DNA of 64,000 nucleotides from Kribbella sp. ALI-6-A (GTDB taxonomy: Bacteria > Actinomycetota > Actinomycetes > Propionibacteriales > Kribbellaceae). Every line of letters begins with the position of its first letter. Within the stretch, counting starts at the first letter, position 1. Location: NCBI RefSeq assembly GCF_001984195.1, contig NZ_MTQN01000009.1, positions 1,106,248 through 1,170,247 of the forward strand, given 5' to 3'. The notes below the pieces were generated by a model, which saw nothing but the letters and a program-made list of their open reading frames with translations, was not told the DNA's origin and did not search any database. The translations under genes were made by a program, and so were the position numbers. Positions 16,788 through 25,295 of the stretch are shown piece after piece.

Positions 16788-18464
16788 ATGAAGCAACTCG
16801 AGGCTTCCGAAGTACCTCTTCACAAGATCTTCTCCAGCGATTACGACTTCTCCATCCCGAACTATCAGCGCCCGTACTCCTGGGGCACGGATGAAACTAT
16901 GCAACTGCTGGACGACCTATGGCATGCGCTTGACCAGAATGCCGACGAGCCATACTTCCTGGGGTCGATTGTCCTGGTCAAAGAGCACGGCCGACCAGCA
17001 GCATCCGTCATCGACGGACAGCAGCGGCTCACGACGCTGACGATTCTGCTCGCAGTGCTCCGTGACCTCTGCGAAGACGACGGGTGGGCGCGCGAGCTGC
17101 AGCACAAGATCGTCGAACCAGGTCAGCTGCTGATGCAACTGGAAGCCAAACCTCGACTCAGTCTGCGCCCGAGGGACAGACACTTCTTCAGTCAGCACAT
17201 CCAGGCCGAGCACAGTGTTCACTCGCTCGTGACCCTCACGGACAACGAACTGACAACCGATGCACAGAAGAACATCCGTGACAATGCCAAGGCGCTCGTG
17301 GACGAACTCGCCAACTGGCTTCCTGAACGACGTGCCGCTCTCGCGACGCTCCTGAGTGCTCGAACCTTCTTGGTGGTCGTCCACACGCCCGACTTGGACA
17401 GCGCGCACCGGATCTTCAGCGTGATGAACTCCCGTGGACTGGATCTCACTCCGGCTGACATCTTCAAGTCGAAAGTCATCGGCGAGATCACCGAAGGTGC
17501 GCAGGACGAGTACACCGAGCGGTGGAATGACGCCGAACAGAAACTCGGACGCGAAGCCTTTGCCGATCTGTTCCTGCACATTCGTCTCATCATGAGCAAG
17601 CGGCGTTCGGAGCAGAACCTCCTGCGAGAGTTTCCCGAGCAGGTGCTCAGCCAGTATCTTCCGGATCGCGCCAAGGAATTCATCGACGACGTGATCTCGC
17701 CGTATGCCGACGCATACGAAGCCATGGCGAGCAACAGCTATCGGTCCGATCACGGTGAGGCTCAGATCAACTCCTGGTTCAAGCGCTTGGCCCAGCTCGA
17801 CACCAGTGACTGGCGAGCACCAGCGCTTTGGGCACTTCGCCAGCACGGACACGATCCTGAGTGGATGGACAGCTTCCTGCATCGACTCGAGCGTCTGGCT
17901 GCGAGCATGTTCATCCGGCGCGTGTACGTGACTCCTCGCCTCGGGCGGTACATCGAGCTACTTCGTCAGCTCGACAATGGGGATGGGCTGGAAGCGAAGG
18001 CCTTCGATCTCACTGATGAGGAGATCGACGAAACACGTCGCCAGCTTTCCGGTGACCTGTACCTTGTGACGAAGATCCGGAAGTACGTGTTGCTCCGCCT
18101 GGACGAAGCCTTGGCCGAGCACTCCGGCGTGGTCTACGACTTTCCGATCATCACGGTCGAACACGTTCTCCCGCAGGCGCCGGCCAACAGCAGCACCTGG
18201 CGAACCACCTTCAACACGGCCGAAAGGGCTCAGTGGACTCACAAGTTGGCCAACCTGGTTCTGCTGAACCGCAGCAAGAACTCGCAAGCTCAGAATTACG
18301 ACTTCGACAAGAAGAAGAGTAAGTACTTCCAGAGTCATCGAGGAGTGGTGACCTTCGCACTCACGTCGCAGGTACTCGGCCAGCCGGTTTGGAACCCGCA
18401 GGTGCTCGAGCGACGTCAGGATGAGTTGCTCGGCGTCCTGTACCGGGAGTGGAGCCTGGCATAG
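16788..18464 (+). CDS. DUF262/DUF1524 (GmrSD-like) putative defence nuclease
   Basis: 558 aa from MKQLEASEVP, with GGGGGG-type ribosome site. N-terminal DUF262 domain: YQRPYSW (26-32) and the ParB/Srx-like motif DGQQRLTTL (76-84). C-terminal DUF1524 HNH nuclease: EHVLPQ (His459) and LLNRSKN (Asn494, Asn498). The same two domains form type IV restriction enzyme GmrSD and anti-phage proteins of the BrxU kind. Visibly lower GC and less biased codons than its neighbours suggest transfer. A single fused protein, no partner gene. NTP-dependent cleavage of modified DNA is inferred from the family. Confidence 0.8.
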   Translation: MKQLEASEVPLHKIFSSDYDFSIPNYQRPYSWGTDETMQLLDDLWHALDQNADEPYFLGSIVLVKEHGRPAASVIDGQQRLTTLTILLAVLRDLCEDDGWARELQHKIVEPGQLLMQLEAKPRLSLRPRDRHFFSQHIQAEHSVHSLVTLTDNELTTDAQKNIRDNAKALVDELANWLPERRAALATLLSARTFLVVVHTPDLDSAHRIFSVMNSRGLDLTPADIFKSKVIGEITEGAQDEYTERWNDAEQKLGREAFADLFLHIRLIMSKRRSEQNLLREFPEQVLSQYLPDRAKEFIDDVISPYADAYEAMASNSYRSDHGEAQINSWFKRLAQLDTSDWRAPALWALRQHGHDPEWMDSFLHRLERLAASMFIRRVYVTPRLGRYIELLRQLDNGDGLEAKAFDLTDEEIDETRRQLSGDLYLVTKIRKYVLLRLDEALAEHSGVVYDFPIITVEHVLPQAPANSSTWRTTFNTAERAQWTHKLANLVLLNRSKNSQAQNYDFDKKKSKYFQSHRGVVTFALTSQVLGQPVWNPQVLERRQDELLGVLYREWSLA

Positions 18465-18482
18465 ATCGTTGCCGCGACTCCC

Positions 18483-19454
18483 TCAGCGCGGGCGGATCGC
18501 TCGCAGGTAGCGTTCGCCGATCATCTCCAGATGCTCCACCAACGCCGCCGGCGCCGTCACCTCGAAGTCGATGCCGAGCATTCCGATGTACACGGCAACC
18601 ACCTCGAGCGACTCCGCGCCGGTCACCAGCACGCAGGTGTTCTCGTCGATCGACTCGACGATGCCGACGGCCGCGTGGATCCGGGACAGCACCTCCTCGG
18701 CCGAGGCGAACACAGTGATCCTGGCGTGCACCTTCCACCCCGTGGTCGCGACGTCGCGCAGCACGAAGTCCGTGTAGTCGTCGTCCGGCATCGGCCGCGG
18801 CTGGTAGCGCCGTCCCGTTGCCATCCGCAACGTCATCCAGTCCACCCGATAGGTGCGCCAGGCCCCCTTCTCGTCGCGCGCGACCAAGTACCAGTAGCGC
18901 TGCCAGCTCACCAACCGATAGGGCTCGACCAAGATCGGAAAGCCCGGCTCCGCCTCCGGTACGGCGTACTCGAAGCGCAGGTAGTGCTCGTCGCGGATCG
19001 CCGCGGCGATCGTCGTCACGATGGCCGGATCCACCTCGGGATCCTGCACGTTGGAACCGGTGTTGTCCGGGCCTTTCGACAGCGTCGTGTGGATCGCGTT
19101 GACCTGGCGCCGGAGTCGGTGCGGCAGGACCTGCTCGAGCTTCGCGAGAGCGCGCCCGCTGCTCTCCTCCATCCCGGCGACGCCCGCGCCGGTGCGCAGA
19201 CCGACGGCGACCGCGACCGCCTCCTCGTCGTCCAGCAGGAGCGGCGGCATCTTCGCCCCGACGCCGAGCTGATAGTGCCCGGCCGGCCCGCGGGTCGCGT
19301 CGATCGGGTAGCCGAGCTCGCGCAGCCGGTCGACGTCGTTCCGGATCGTCCTCGTACTGACCTCGAGCCTGCTCGCGAGCTCGGCCCCGGTCCAGGCCGG
19401 TCTGGTCTGCAGCAGCGACAACAAGGACAGCAATCTCGACGAGGTCTCACGCAT
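18483..19454 (-). CDS. YafY-like WYL-domain transcriptional regulator
   Basis: 323 aa from MRETSSRLLSLLSLLQ. N-terminal HTH_11 (WTGAELASRLEVSTRTIRNDVDRLRELGYPID), central WYL domain (RFEYAV, VEPYRLVSWQRYWYLVARD, RTYRVDWM) and WCX C-terminus. An in-frame TTG six codons upstream is a weaker start. Divergent from an epoxide hydrolase gene with a perfect palindrome between them, the usual layout for a regulator of its neighbour. It probably senses a small ligand or nucleic acid through WYL. Confidence 0.88.
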   Translation of the reverse strand: MRETSSRLLSLLSLLQTRPAWTGAELASRLEVSTRTIRNDVDRLRELGYPIDATRGPAGHYQLGVGAKMPPLLLDDEEAVAVAVGLRTGAGVAGMEESSGRALAKLEQVLPHRLRRQVNAIHTTLSKGPDNTGSNVQDPEVDPAIVTTIAAAIRDEHYLRFEYAVPEAEPGFPILVEPYRLVSWQRYWYLVARDEKGAWRTYRVDWMTLRMATGRRYQPRPMPDDDYTDFVLRDVATTGWKVHARITVFASAEEVLSRIHAAVGIVESIDENTCVLVTGAESLEVVAVYIGMLGIDFEVTAPAALVEHLEMIGERYLRAIRPR

Positions 19455-19472
19455 CTGAAAATCATCGCACAA

Positions 19473-19493
19473 ATAGGAATCCAGCGTTCCTAT
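19473..19493. promoter_or_regulatory. palindromic operator for the WYL regulator
   Basis: ATAGGAA-N7-TTCCTAT, perfect 7-bp arms. It lies 18 bases before the regulator ATG and 20 before the hydrolase ATG; a TACGGT -10 at 19502-19507 (6 bases before the hydrolase ATG) suggests the operator covers the -35/-10 spacer. Confidence 0.6.
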
Positions 19494-19513
19494 ACGGCTT
19501 CTACGGTAGAGCC

Positions 19514-20647
19514 ATGAACAACAACGAGAGCATCCGGCCCTTCACCGTCACGATCGACCAGGCCGACCTGGACGACCTGCAGACCCGCCTGGCCCGTACC
19601 CGGCTGCCCGAGCCGGCCCCCGGCGACGACTGGGACCTCGGCACCCCGAACCACTACCTGCGCGAGATGGTCGACCACTGGCAGAACGGGTTCGACTGGC
19701 GGGCGCAGGAGGCCCGGATGAACGAGTTCCCGCAGTACCTGACCGAGATCGACGACCAGACCGTGCACTTCCTGCACGTCCCGTCGGCGGTCGAGGGCGC
19801 GACGCCGCTGCTGCTGATCCACACCTACCCCGGCTCGTTCGTCGACTTCCTCGACATGATCGGCCCGCTCACCGACCCGGTCGCCCACGGCGGCTCGGAG
19901 GCCGACGCGTTCTCGGTCGTCGTACCGTCGATCCCCGGCTTCGGCTTCAGTACGCCGCTCGCCGACCGCGGCTGGACGATGGCCCGCGTCGCCCGCACTT
20001 TCGACAAGCTGATGCGCCGCCTCGGCTACGACTCGTACGGCGCCCACGGCAGCGACGCCGGCGCGATGATCTCCCGCGAACTCGGCCTGCTGAACCCTCC
20101 CGGCTTCCTCGGCCTGCACGTCCTCCAGCTCTTCTCGTTCCCTTCGGGCGACCCGGCCGAGTTCGAGAAGTTCACCGGTGAGGACTACGCCGCGCTCGAG
20201 CACCTGAAGTGGTTCCAGTCGGTCGGCGGCTACAACGCGATCAACTCCACCCGCCCGCAGACCGTTGCCGTCGGCATCTCCGACTCGCCGGTCGGCCAGC
20301 TCGCCTGGAACGAACTGTTCAACAACTTCGGCAACGGCACCAGCCTGGTCAGCCGCGACCAGATCCTCACCGAGGTCTCGCTCTACTGGTTCACCAACAC
20401 CTCGGCCGCCGCCGGCCGCTACCACTACGAAGAAGCCAACGCCGGCACCGAACCCGCCGTCAACCACGCCCCCACCGGCGTCGCGGTCTTCGCCGACGAC
20501 TTCAAGACCATCCGCCCGCTCGCCGAGCGCGACAACTCGAACATCGTCCACTGGAGCAACTTCGAGTCCGGCGGCCACTTCGCCTCGCTCGAGCGCCCGG
20601 AGGACGTGACCGCCGATCTGCGCAAGTTCTTCAGCAACCTGCGCTGA
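19514..20647 (+). CDS. epoxide hydrolase (EHN-type alpha/beta hydrolase)
   Basis: 377 aa. N-terminal EHN segment (RPFTVTIDQADLDDLQTRL, LPEPAPGDDWDLGTPNHYLR) as in microsomal-type epoxide hydrolases; oxyanion motif HTYPGS (the family norm is HGWPGS); nucleophile Asp181 in HGSDAGAM; catalytic His355 in ESGGHFASLE. Hydrates epoxides to diols through an Asp-ester intermediate. Appears leaderless (TACGGT at -12). Probably controlled by the divergent WYL regulator; the natural substrate is unknown. Confidence 0.88.
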   Translation: MNNNESIRPFTVTIDQADLDDLQTRLARTRLPEPAPGDDWDLGTPNHYLREMVDHWQNGFDWRAQEARMNEFPQYLTEIDDQTVHFLHVPSAVEGATPLLLIHTYPGSFVDFLDMIGPLTDPVAHGGSEADAFSVVVPSIPGFGFSTPLADRGWTMARVARTFDKLMRRLGYDSYGAHGSDAGAMISRELGLLNPPGFLGLHVLQLFSFPSGDPAEFEKFTGEDYAALEHLKWFQSVGGYNAINSTRPQTVAVGISDSPVGQLAWNELFNNFGNGTSLVSRDQILTEVSLYWFTNTSAAAGRYHYEEANAGTEPAVNHAPTGVAVFADDFKTIRPLAERDNSNIVHWSNFESGGHFASLERPEDVTADLRKFFSNLR

Positions 20648-20668
20648 TTCCTGATCCACTCCCTACCC

Positions 20669-20696
20669 GCGGGGCGTCTCTCCGGAGACGCCCCGC
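20669..20696 (+). terminator. hairpin terminator after the epoxide hydrolase gene
   Basis: GCGGGGCGTCTC pairs perfectly with GAGACGCCCCGC (12 bp) over the tetraloop TCCG. Confidence 0.8.
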
Positions 20697-20760
20697 CAGG
20701 CTGCGTACGTCGTACTGATGTTCAAGCGCCGACCGCACTCTCTGAGGTCGGCTTGAGCAG

Positions 20761-21957
20761 TCACGGCTTCACGCTGGTCGCCCGGGCATCGAGCCACTGG
20801 CGAACGCTCGCAGCGTCGGTGTATCCGTGGGCCTTCAAGGCATCGACGATGTCCTGACCGCAGATCAACGCGATCGGGTGGCCGTCCGCACGCACCTCCG
20901 AGTACGCCTGCGCGGCGAAGTACGACGTGGTGACGAACACGCCGAACTCACGATGCCGGATGCGCGAGATCAGCCGGGCGACGTCCCGAACCCCGACCGA
21001 GGTCTCGGGGCTGTAGCACTTGGCTTCGAGAGCGAAGTCGATGGTGATCGGATCGGACGGCGGCCCGAGCACATACTCACCCACCGCGTCCCGCCCGCCG
21101 TCACGGCTCGGACGGGTGACATCGCACCGCCCAGTCGCGGGCGCCATGAGACGCCACAGGTCGACGGCCACCGGCTCGAAGTCATGTTCACGATCGCGGA
21201 AACGGTCACGGATCTCGGCGAGAATCGCCCGCCCTGCTGGGTCCTCGGGGAGCTGGCGAGCCTTCGGTCTGACTGTTGTCGTCGCGGGGGCTTCCAAGGG
21301 CAGGTAGACCCGACCGTTGACCCAGGCTCTCCACGCTGTTGGGCAATGCTCGCTTTCGTAGGCTTTGCCCGCTAGCACGTCGGAGATCCAGGCCCGCGAG
21401 ATGTGACCGACGTCCAGAACGGTGAACCGTGCGCGGTAGTTCTGGAACCGCTGACCGCCGGTGGATCGCCAGATGGCCACCAGGTCGTCATCACTCGTCA
21501 GCGATTCGGCACCCGGAACCAGCAGCCCGTTGAAGGCAACGCTCCGGCCAGGCAGCGCTTTGTGGAACAGCAGAAAGGGTGGAACCTTCCGGCGATCGAC
21601 GGCGGTCCCATGGCTCCACGCGAAGACGTCCCGTAGCACCACGTTCCCGCGGCGCCGCGTCTGGTGGATCTCGAGCCCTGGTTGCCGGTTGTCACCGAAG
21701 TACGTGAAGACGCCAGTGTGGGTGTCGAGAACGTCGGGCCAGTCCACCTCTGTCCCGGACGTGTAGAGCGCAACCAGGCGAACTGTTCCCGACGCCGGAG
21801 AGCCGCTGTACCTGAACCCGCCCTGATTGCCGACCGGCAGGAGCCGGGCCAACGCGTCGTCTGCCGTAGAGCCGAACGTGCCGCCGGCGTAGACGCCATC
21901 GACGATGAGATCCGCTGACCCCAGAGACTCGAAGGGGACGATGGGACCGGCGCTCAC
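20761..21957 (-). CDS. AspBHI-like modification-dependent restriction endonuclease
   Basis: 398 aa. The N-terminal 200 residues resemble the AspBHI N-terminal (SRA-like, 5-methylcytosine-reading) domain (DLIVDGVYAGGTFGS, TYFGDNRQPG, FLLFHKALPGRSVAFNGLLVP). The C-terminal domain is an Mrr-type PD-(D/E)XK nuclease with DGGRD (286-290) and EAKCY (Glu311, Lys313). Expected to cut DNA with 5-methylcytosine in a sequence context. GTG start 6 bases after TAGTCT with no ribosome site, so leaderless. Solitary, as type IV enzymes are. Note that a cytosine methyltransferase is encoded 4 kb away. Confidence 0.78.
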   Translation of the reverse strand: MSAGPIVPFESLGSADLIVDGVYAGGTFGSTADDALARLLPVGNQGGFRYSGSPASGTVRLVALYTSGTEVDWPDVLDTHTGVFTYFGDNRQPGLEIHQTRRRGNVVLRDVFAWSHGTAVDRRKVPPFLLFHKALPGRSVAFNGLLVPGAESLTSDDDLVAIWRSTGGQRFQNYRARFTVLDVGHISRAWISDVLAGKAYESEHCPTAWRAWVNGRVYLPLEAPATTTVRPKARQLPEDPAGRAILAEIRDRFRDREHDFEPVAVDLWRLMAPATGRCDVTRPSRDGGRDAVGEYVLGPPSDPITIDFALEAKCYSPETSVGVRDVARLISRIRHREFGVFVTTSYFAAQAYSEVRADGHPIALICGQDIVDALKAHGYTDAASVRQWLDARATSVKP

Positions 21958-21963
21958 GACCGC

Positions 21964-21969
21964 AGACTA
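21964..21969 (-). promoter_or_regulatory. -10 element, leaderless restriction gene
   Basis: TAGTCT on the minus strand, 6 bases before the GTG start at 21957. Confidence 0.4.
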
Positions 21970-22027
21970 TCCCGGGCCCGGTTCGGCGGGCGTACGTACG
22001 GCCACTCACCCCGGGCCCGCGGCCGAG

Positions 22028-22243
22028 CTACTGCGGACCAAGCCCCCACAACCGCTCGTCGGGCAGCGGCCGCGATGTCAGGCCGTCGCCGTTCAACGGT
22101 TCGTTCGTCACCCGAAGCCCGGCGAAGCGCCGTGCCATCGCCTGGGCATAGCGCTCTGCGAGCAAGGTTTCGGCGCAGTAGTCCGCGATCACGTGCTCGC
22201 CGAACCAGACTCGCACCCTGCTGCGCCGCACTGTGTTGTCCAC
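22028..22243 (-). CDS. small hypothetical protein
   Basis: 71 aa (MDNTVRRSRVRVWFGEHVIA start), read from a GTG with a strong GAGGAGGAG site immediately upstream, which is the main reason to believe it. Charged, no membrane segment, no recognised domain. It lies 70 bases upstream of the AspBHI-like gene on the same strand, but that gene seems to have its own promoter. Confidence 0.6.
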   Translation of the reverse strand: MDNTVRRSRVRVWFGEHVIADYCAETLLAERYAQAMARRFAGLRVTNEPLNGDGLTSRPLPDERLWGLGPQ

Positions 22244-22387
22244 GGCTCCTCCTCACACCATTTGCCCCATATCAGCAGCCGCGGTCGCCGCGCAGGAGAC
22301 CTCGACGCTGTCGGAAACCGGCACGGCAGGAACCAGACGTCGTCCACGTCACGCGTTGGACCGACTGGATGTGGGAACCGGGCGGCC

Positions 22388-23380
22388 ATGAGCGTCGTGG
22401 TGATCACAGGAGCGAGTGCCGGAATCGGGCGTGCGTGTGCCCGTTTGTTCGCTGAGCGTGGGTACGACGTGGGCTTGATCGCCCGCGGCGGCGAGGGCTT
22501 GTCCGCCGCCGAGGCCGAGGTGGAGCTCGCCGGCGCGCGGGCGTTCGCCGTACAGGCCGATGTCAGCGACGACAAGGCCGTCGACGCAGCCGCGGAGCGG
22601 ATCGAAGAGGAGCTCGGTCCGATCGACGTCTGGGTCAACGACGCGATGGCGACCGTGTTCGGGCCGTTCCTCGAGCTGCAGCCCGACGAATTCCGCCGCG
22701 TCACCGAGGTCACCTATCTCGGCTTCGTCAACGGCACCCGCGCCGCGCTGCAGCGCATGGTCCCACGCGACCGCGGCGTGATCGTCCAGATCGGGTCGGC
22801 CCTGGCGTTCCGCGGAATCCCGCTGCAGTCGGCGTACTGCGGAGCCAAACACGCGATCCAGGGCTTCACCGACTCGATCCGCTGCGAACTCCTGCACGAC
22901 GAGAGCAACGTCCGGATCACCGAGGTCCAGATGCCCGCCGTGAACACCCCACAGTTCCGCATCCAGCGCTCGAAACTCGACCACAAGGCCCAGCCCGTCC
23001 CGCCGATCTTCCAGCCCGAACTCGCCGCCGAAGCCATCTGGCACGCCGCACACCACCGCCGCCGTCAGATCTGGGTCGGCTTCCCGACCGTCTACACCAT
23101 CGTCGGCGAACGCCTCGCCGCGCCATTGCTCGACGCCTTTTTGGGCAAGACCGGCTTCAAGAGCCAGCAGGTCGACGAGCCGGAGACTCATGATCGGCCG
23201 GACAATTTGTACGACCCGGTTCCTGGCGATCATGGCTCTCATGGCGCTTTCGACGACAAGGCCAAGTCCGCGAGCCGGCAGTTGGCCTTCACGTTGTCAC
23301 CGCCTGTCGCCCGCATCGCGGAGACCGTCGACGCTTTGGCCAACCGAGCCGGTCGTCTGCTGGCCAAAGTCGCGGGCTGA
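22388..23380 (+). CDS. short-chain dehydrogenase/reductase
   Basis: 330 aa, longer than a classic SDR because of an extra 70-residue C-terminal tail. TGASAGIG (7-14) binds the dinucleotide; catalytic Ser137, Tyr150 and Lys154 (SAYCGAKHA). The family NNAG position reads VNDAMA, a deviation. The tail (FTLSPPVARIAETVDALANR) is typical of actinobacterial SDRs annotated as membrane-associated. The ATG at 22388 is the first before the TGASAGIG motif. Substrate unknown. Confidence 0.85.
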   Translation: MSVVVITGASAGIGRACARLFAERGYDVGLIARGGEGLSAAEAEVELAGARAFAVQADVSDDKAVDAAAERIEEELGPIDVWVNDAMATVFGPFLELQPDEFRRVTEVTYLGFVNGTRAALQRMVPRDRGVIVQIGSALAFRGIPLQSAYCGAKHAIQGFTDSIRCELLHDESNVRITEVQMPAVNTPQFRIQRSKLDHKAQPVPPIFQPELAAEAIWHAAHHRRRQIWVGFPTVYTIVGERLAAPLLDAFLGKTGFKSQQVDEPETHDRPDNLYDPVPGDHGSHGAFDDKAKSASRQLAFTLSPPVARIAETVDALANRAGRLLAKVAG

Positions 23381-23712
23381 TCCGGCGGCCGGAGTTCCCG
23401 CTCTCCTAGCGGTGGACAGATGCCGGGGCGAGGAGGTCTAGGAAGTGGCCAGAGACGCCATGGGACATGCTGAGCGGCGAGAGCATTCCACTGATATACC
23501 CAGGGACCGCCGGCACAGAATCTGAGGCTGATGATCGACCGGTTCTGGGCTGACGACGGCCGCCCGGTAAAGCACGTCCCGGTAAGGGCCTCCTAGTCAC
23601 TCGCGACTGAGCTAAGCGTCCCTCACGTCGTCTTGCGACGACGATCGAGCCGAGAACGCCCATCCGGCGAAGCGACCGAGCACATCCTTGACAGCCGCCG
23701 TCGGGATTCGCA
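23381..23712. other. intergenic stretch with no gene seen
   Basis: 332 bases between the SDR and the NaeI-like gene. Only a short hairpin (CGTCG-N5-CGACG near 23630) is visible; ORFs here have no coding signature. Probably the left edge of the restriction-modification insertion. Confidence 0.4.
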
Positions 23713-24813
23713 TCACTCATTACCCTGCGTCGGAAGAGGCGGAGCCTCACCAACCTCTTCGTCAGGCCGAGCTAGGCGCCATCGTCGATTGGCGATGACA
23801 GTGAATGGCTCAGAATCCCCCACTTCGTATTCTGCCAGGCGAGCACTGATAAAGCGGCCTAGAGTAGGGGCCGGCAGACCGAGATCACGCGCCATTTTGG
23901 GATGTGGGTCATAGTGACCGAATATGACAACCCCGTCGCGAGCCAGCGCCTTTCGTGCGTCCCGCACACGCTTCGCTGAATCGACCTGCTGAGCTGCCGT
24001 AAGGATTGCAGACCTGTTGATAAGATGGCCTTGCACACGAGAAAATAACAGATTCACTGCCTTTTGGCCGGACGAAGCATCAGATATCTCGTTCATGAGC
24101 CCGTCCGGCAGATGTATCAATGTGTTCTCGATCATCGGCCGACTGCGATGGATCCAAAGAATGGAGTCCCCCCCGGCGTCGTTCAGTCGCCTTTTACGGT
24201 CTCGCTGCTTGCCTTCCGGAAGTAGCACGCGCTCGCTGATCCGAATCAACCCCATTGACCACCGGATGGAGTACTCGTTTGCCCACAGCACCATTGCTAT
24301 TTGATCACCGCGAGAATACATTTCCGGCGGGATTTCCCAAGCATAGAGATCACGCGACCACTTAGCGTCGACATCTTGACCACTGATCCTATAATCCAGA
24401 TCCTCACCGTCGGCAAACTTGAACTCTCGCTGCAGCCAGATCTCTACAAGCGTGCCCAAGTGGGTCTTTTCAGTCTTGTGCAACTGACTGTAATCCCAGC
24501 GACCGGTTCGCTGGCCGTCGTAGGCCTGGTCAAACGCTTCGCGAATCGCCACTGCCGTTCGGGCCCCGGTTGGATCAAGACGCAACAGTTCATCGCGAAC
24601 CCGCCACAGTGCAGGATCCTCGGTGCGCGAAGGGGGCAGAGCATCAGTCTTGCTAGGACGCGGTCCAGACTGAAACTTCGGCCGCCCGGTCTTACGAGCC
24701 CTTTGACCTTTGACTCTGGTACGCCGGCTCGGCAGGATTGTTGACTCAACATCCGGGGATCCCTGACTCGTAGATTGCCCGATCTGACCGACCATGGGCA
24801 CAGAGCTTGCCAT
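23713..24813 (-). CDS. NaeI-family type II restriction endonuclease
   Basis: 366 aa from MASSVPMVGQIG. YDGQRTGRWDYSQLHKTEKT and GTLVEIWLQREFKF match NaeI closely; the catalytic pattern is Asp140 in LDYRISGQ and Asp149-Ala-Lys151 (DAK), corresponding to Asp86/Asp95/Lys97 of NaeI. The C-terminal half matches the NaeI CAP-like topoisomerase domain (INRSAILTAAQQVD, DGVVIFGHYDPHPKMARDLGLP). NaeI cuts GCCGGC and needs a second effector site; the same site is inferred here. The N-terminal 55 residues are an unconserved basic extension, so the start is uncertain. Lower GC than the surroundings. Confidence 0.88.
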   Translation of the reverse strand: MASSVPMVGQIGQSTSQGSPDVESTILPSRRTRVKGQRARKTGRPKFQSGPRPSKTDALPPSRTEDPALWRVRDELLRLDPTGARTAVAIREAFDQAYDGQRTGRWDYSQLHKTEKTHLGTLVEIWLQREFKFADGEDLDYRISGQDVDAKWSRDLYAWEIPPEMYSRGDQIAMVLWANEYSIRWSMGLIRISERVLLPEGKQRDRKRRLNDAGGDSILWIHRSRPMIENTLIHLPDGLMNEISDASSGQKAVNLLFSRVQGHLINRSAILTAAQQVDSAKRVRDARKALARDGVVIFGHYDPHPKMARDLGLPAPTLGRFISARLAEYEVGDSEPFTVIANRRWRLARPDEEVGEAPPLPTQGNE

Positions 24814-24843
24814 ACGCGCATGACCGGAGCTACTACCGACCGC

Positions 24844-24849
24844 TATGCT
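24844..24849 (+). promoter_or_regulatory. -10 element, leaderless vsr
   Basis: TATGCT, 8 bases before the GTG at 24858; no ribosome site. Confidence 0.4.
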
Positions 24850-24857
24850 GCACTTCC

Positions 24858-25295
24858 GTGACTTCGAAGTCCACGTCAGATACCCCCGCAGCGAGCACAC
24901 CCGGGCGATCTCGAAACATGCGCGCGATCCGCAGATCAAACACGAAGCCCGAGATCCAGCTTCGATCCGCACTACATCGCGCCGGGTACAGGTTCCGTAA
25001 GGACTTAAGCATCTACACATCCGCACGTCGCGTCAGGCCAGACATTGTCTTCACCGCACGAAAAGTAGCGGTTTTTGTTGACGGCTGCTTCTGGCATTGC
25101 TGTCCCGTGCATGGCCGGAAGCCGACAACGAACCCCACCTACTGGTCACCGAAGCTTCAGCGGAACGTAGAGCGCGACCGGCTCGCGGACGCAGCTCTAT
25201 GCAAGGACGGCTGGACGGTTGTCCGCATCTGGGAGCACGAAGCGCTCGAAGATGCCCTCGCCGCTGTCAGGGAGGCTTTGGTCCAAGTAAATTAG
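24858..25295 (+). CDS. vsr: very short patch repair endonuclease
   Basis: 145 aa from a GTG. SRNMRAIRRSNTKPEIQLRSALHRAGYRFRKD is the Vsr N-terminal signature; RRVRPDIVFTARKVAVFVDGCFWHCCP carries the catalytic Asp and the zinc/active-site FWHxCP segment. Vsr nicks T:G mismatches produced by deamination of 5-methylcytosine and normally accompanies an m5C methyltransferase. It is convergent with that gene and their stop codons abut (25295/25296). It is divergent from the nuclease gene. Confidence 0.92.
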   Translation: MTSKSTSDTPAASTPGRSRNMRAIRRSNTKPEIQLRSALHRAGYRFRKDLSIYTSARRVRPDIVFTARKVAVFVDGCFWHCCPVHGRKPTTNPTYWSPKLQRNVERDRLADAALCKDGWTVVRIWEHEALEDALAAVREALVQVN

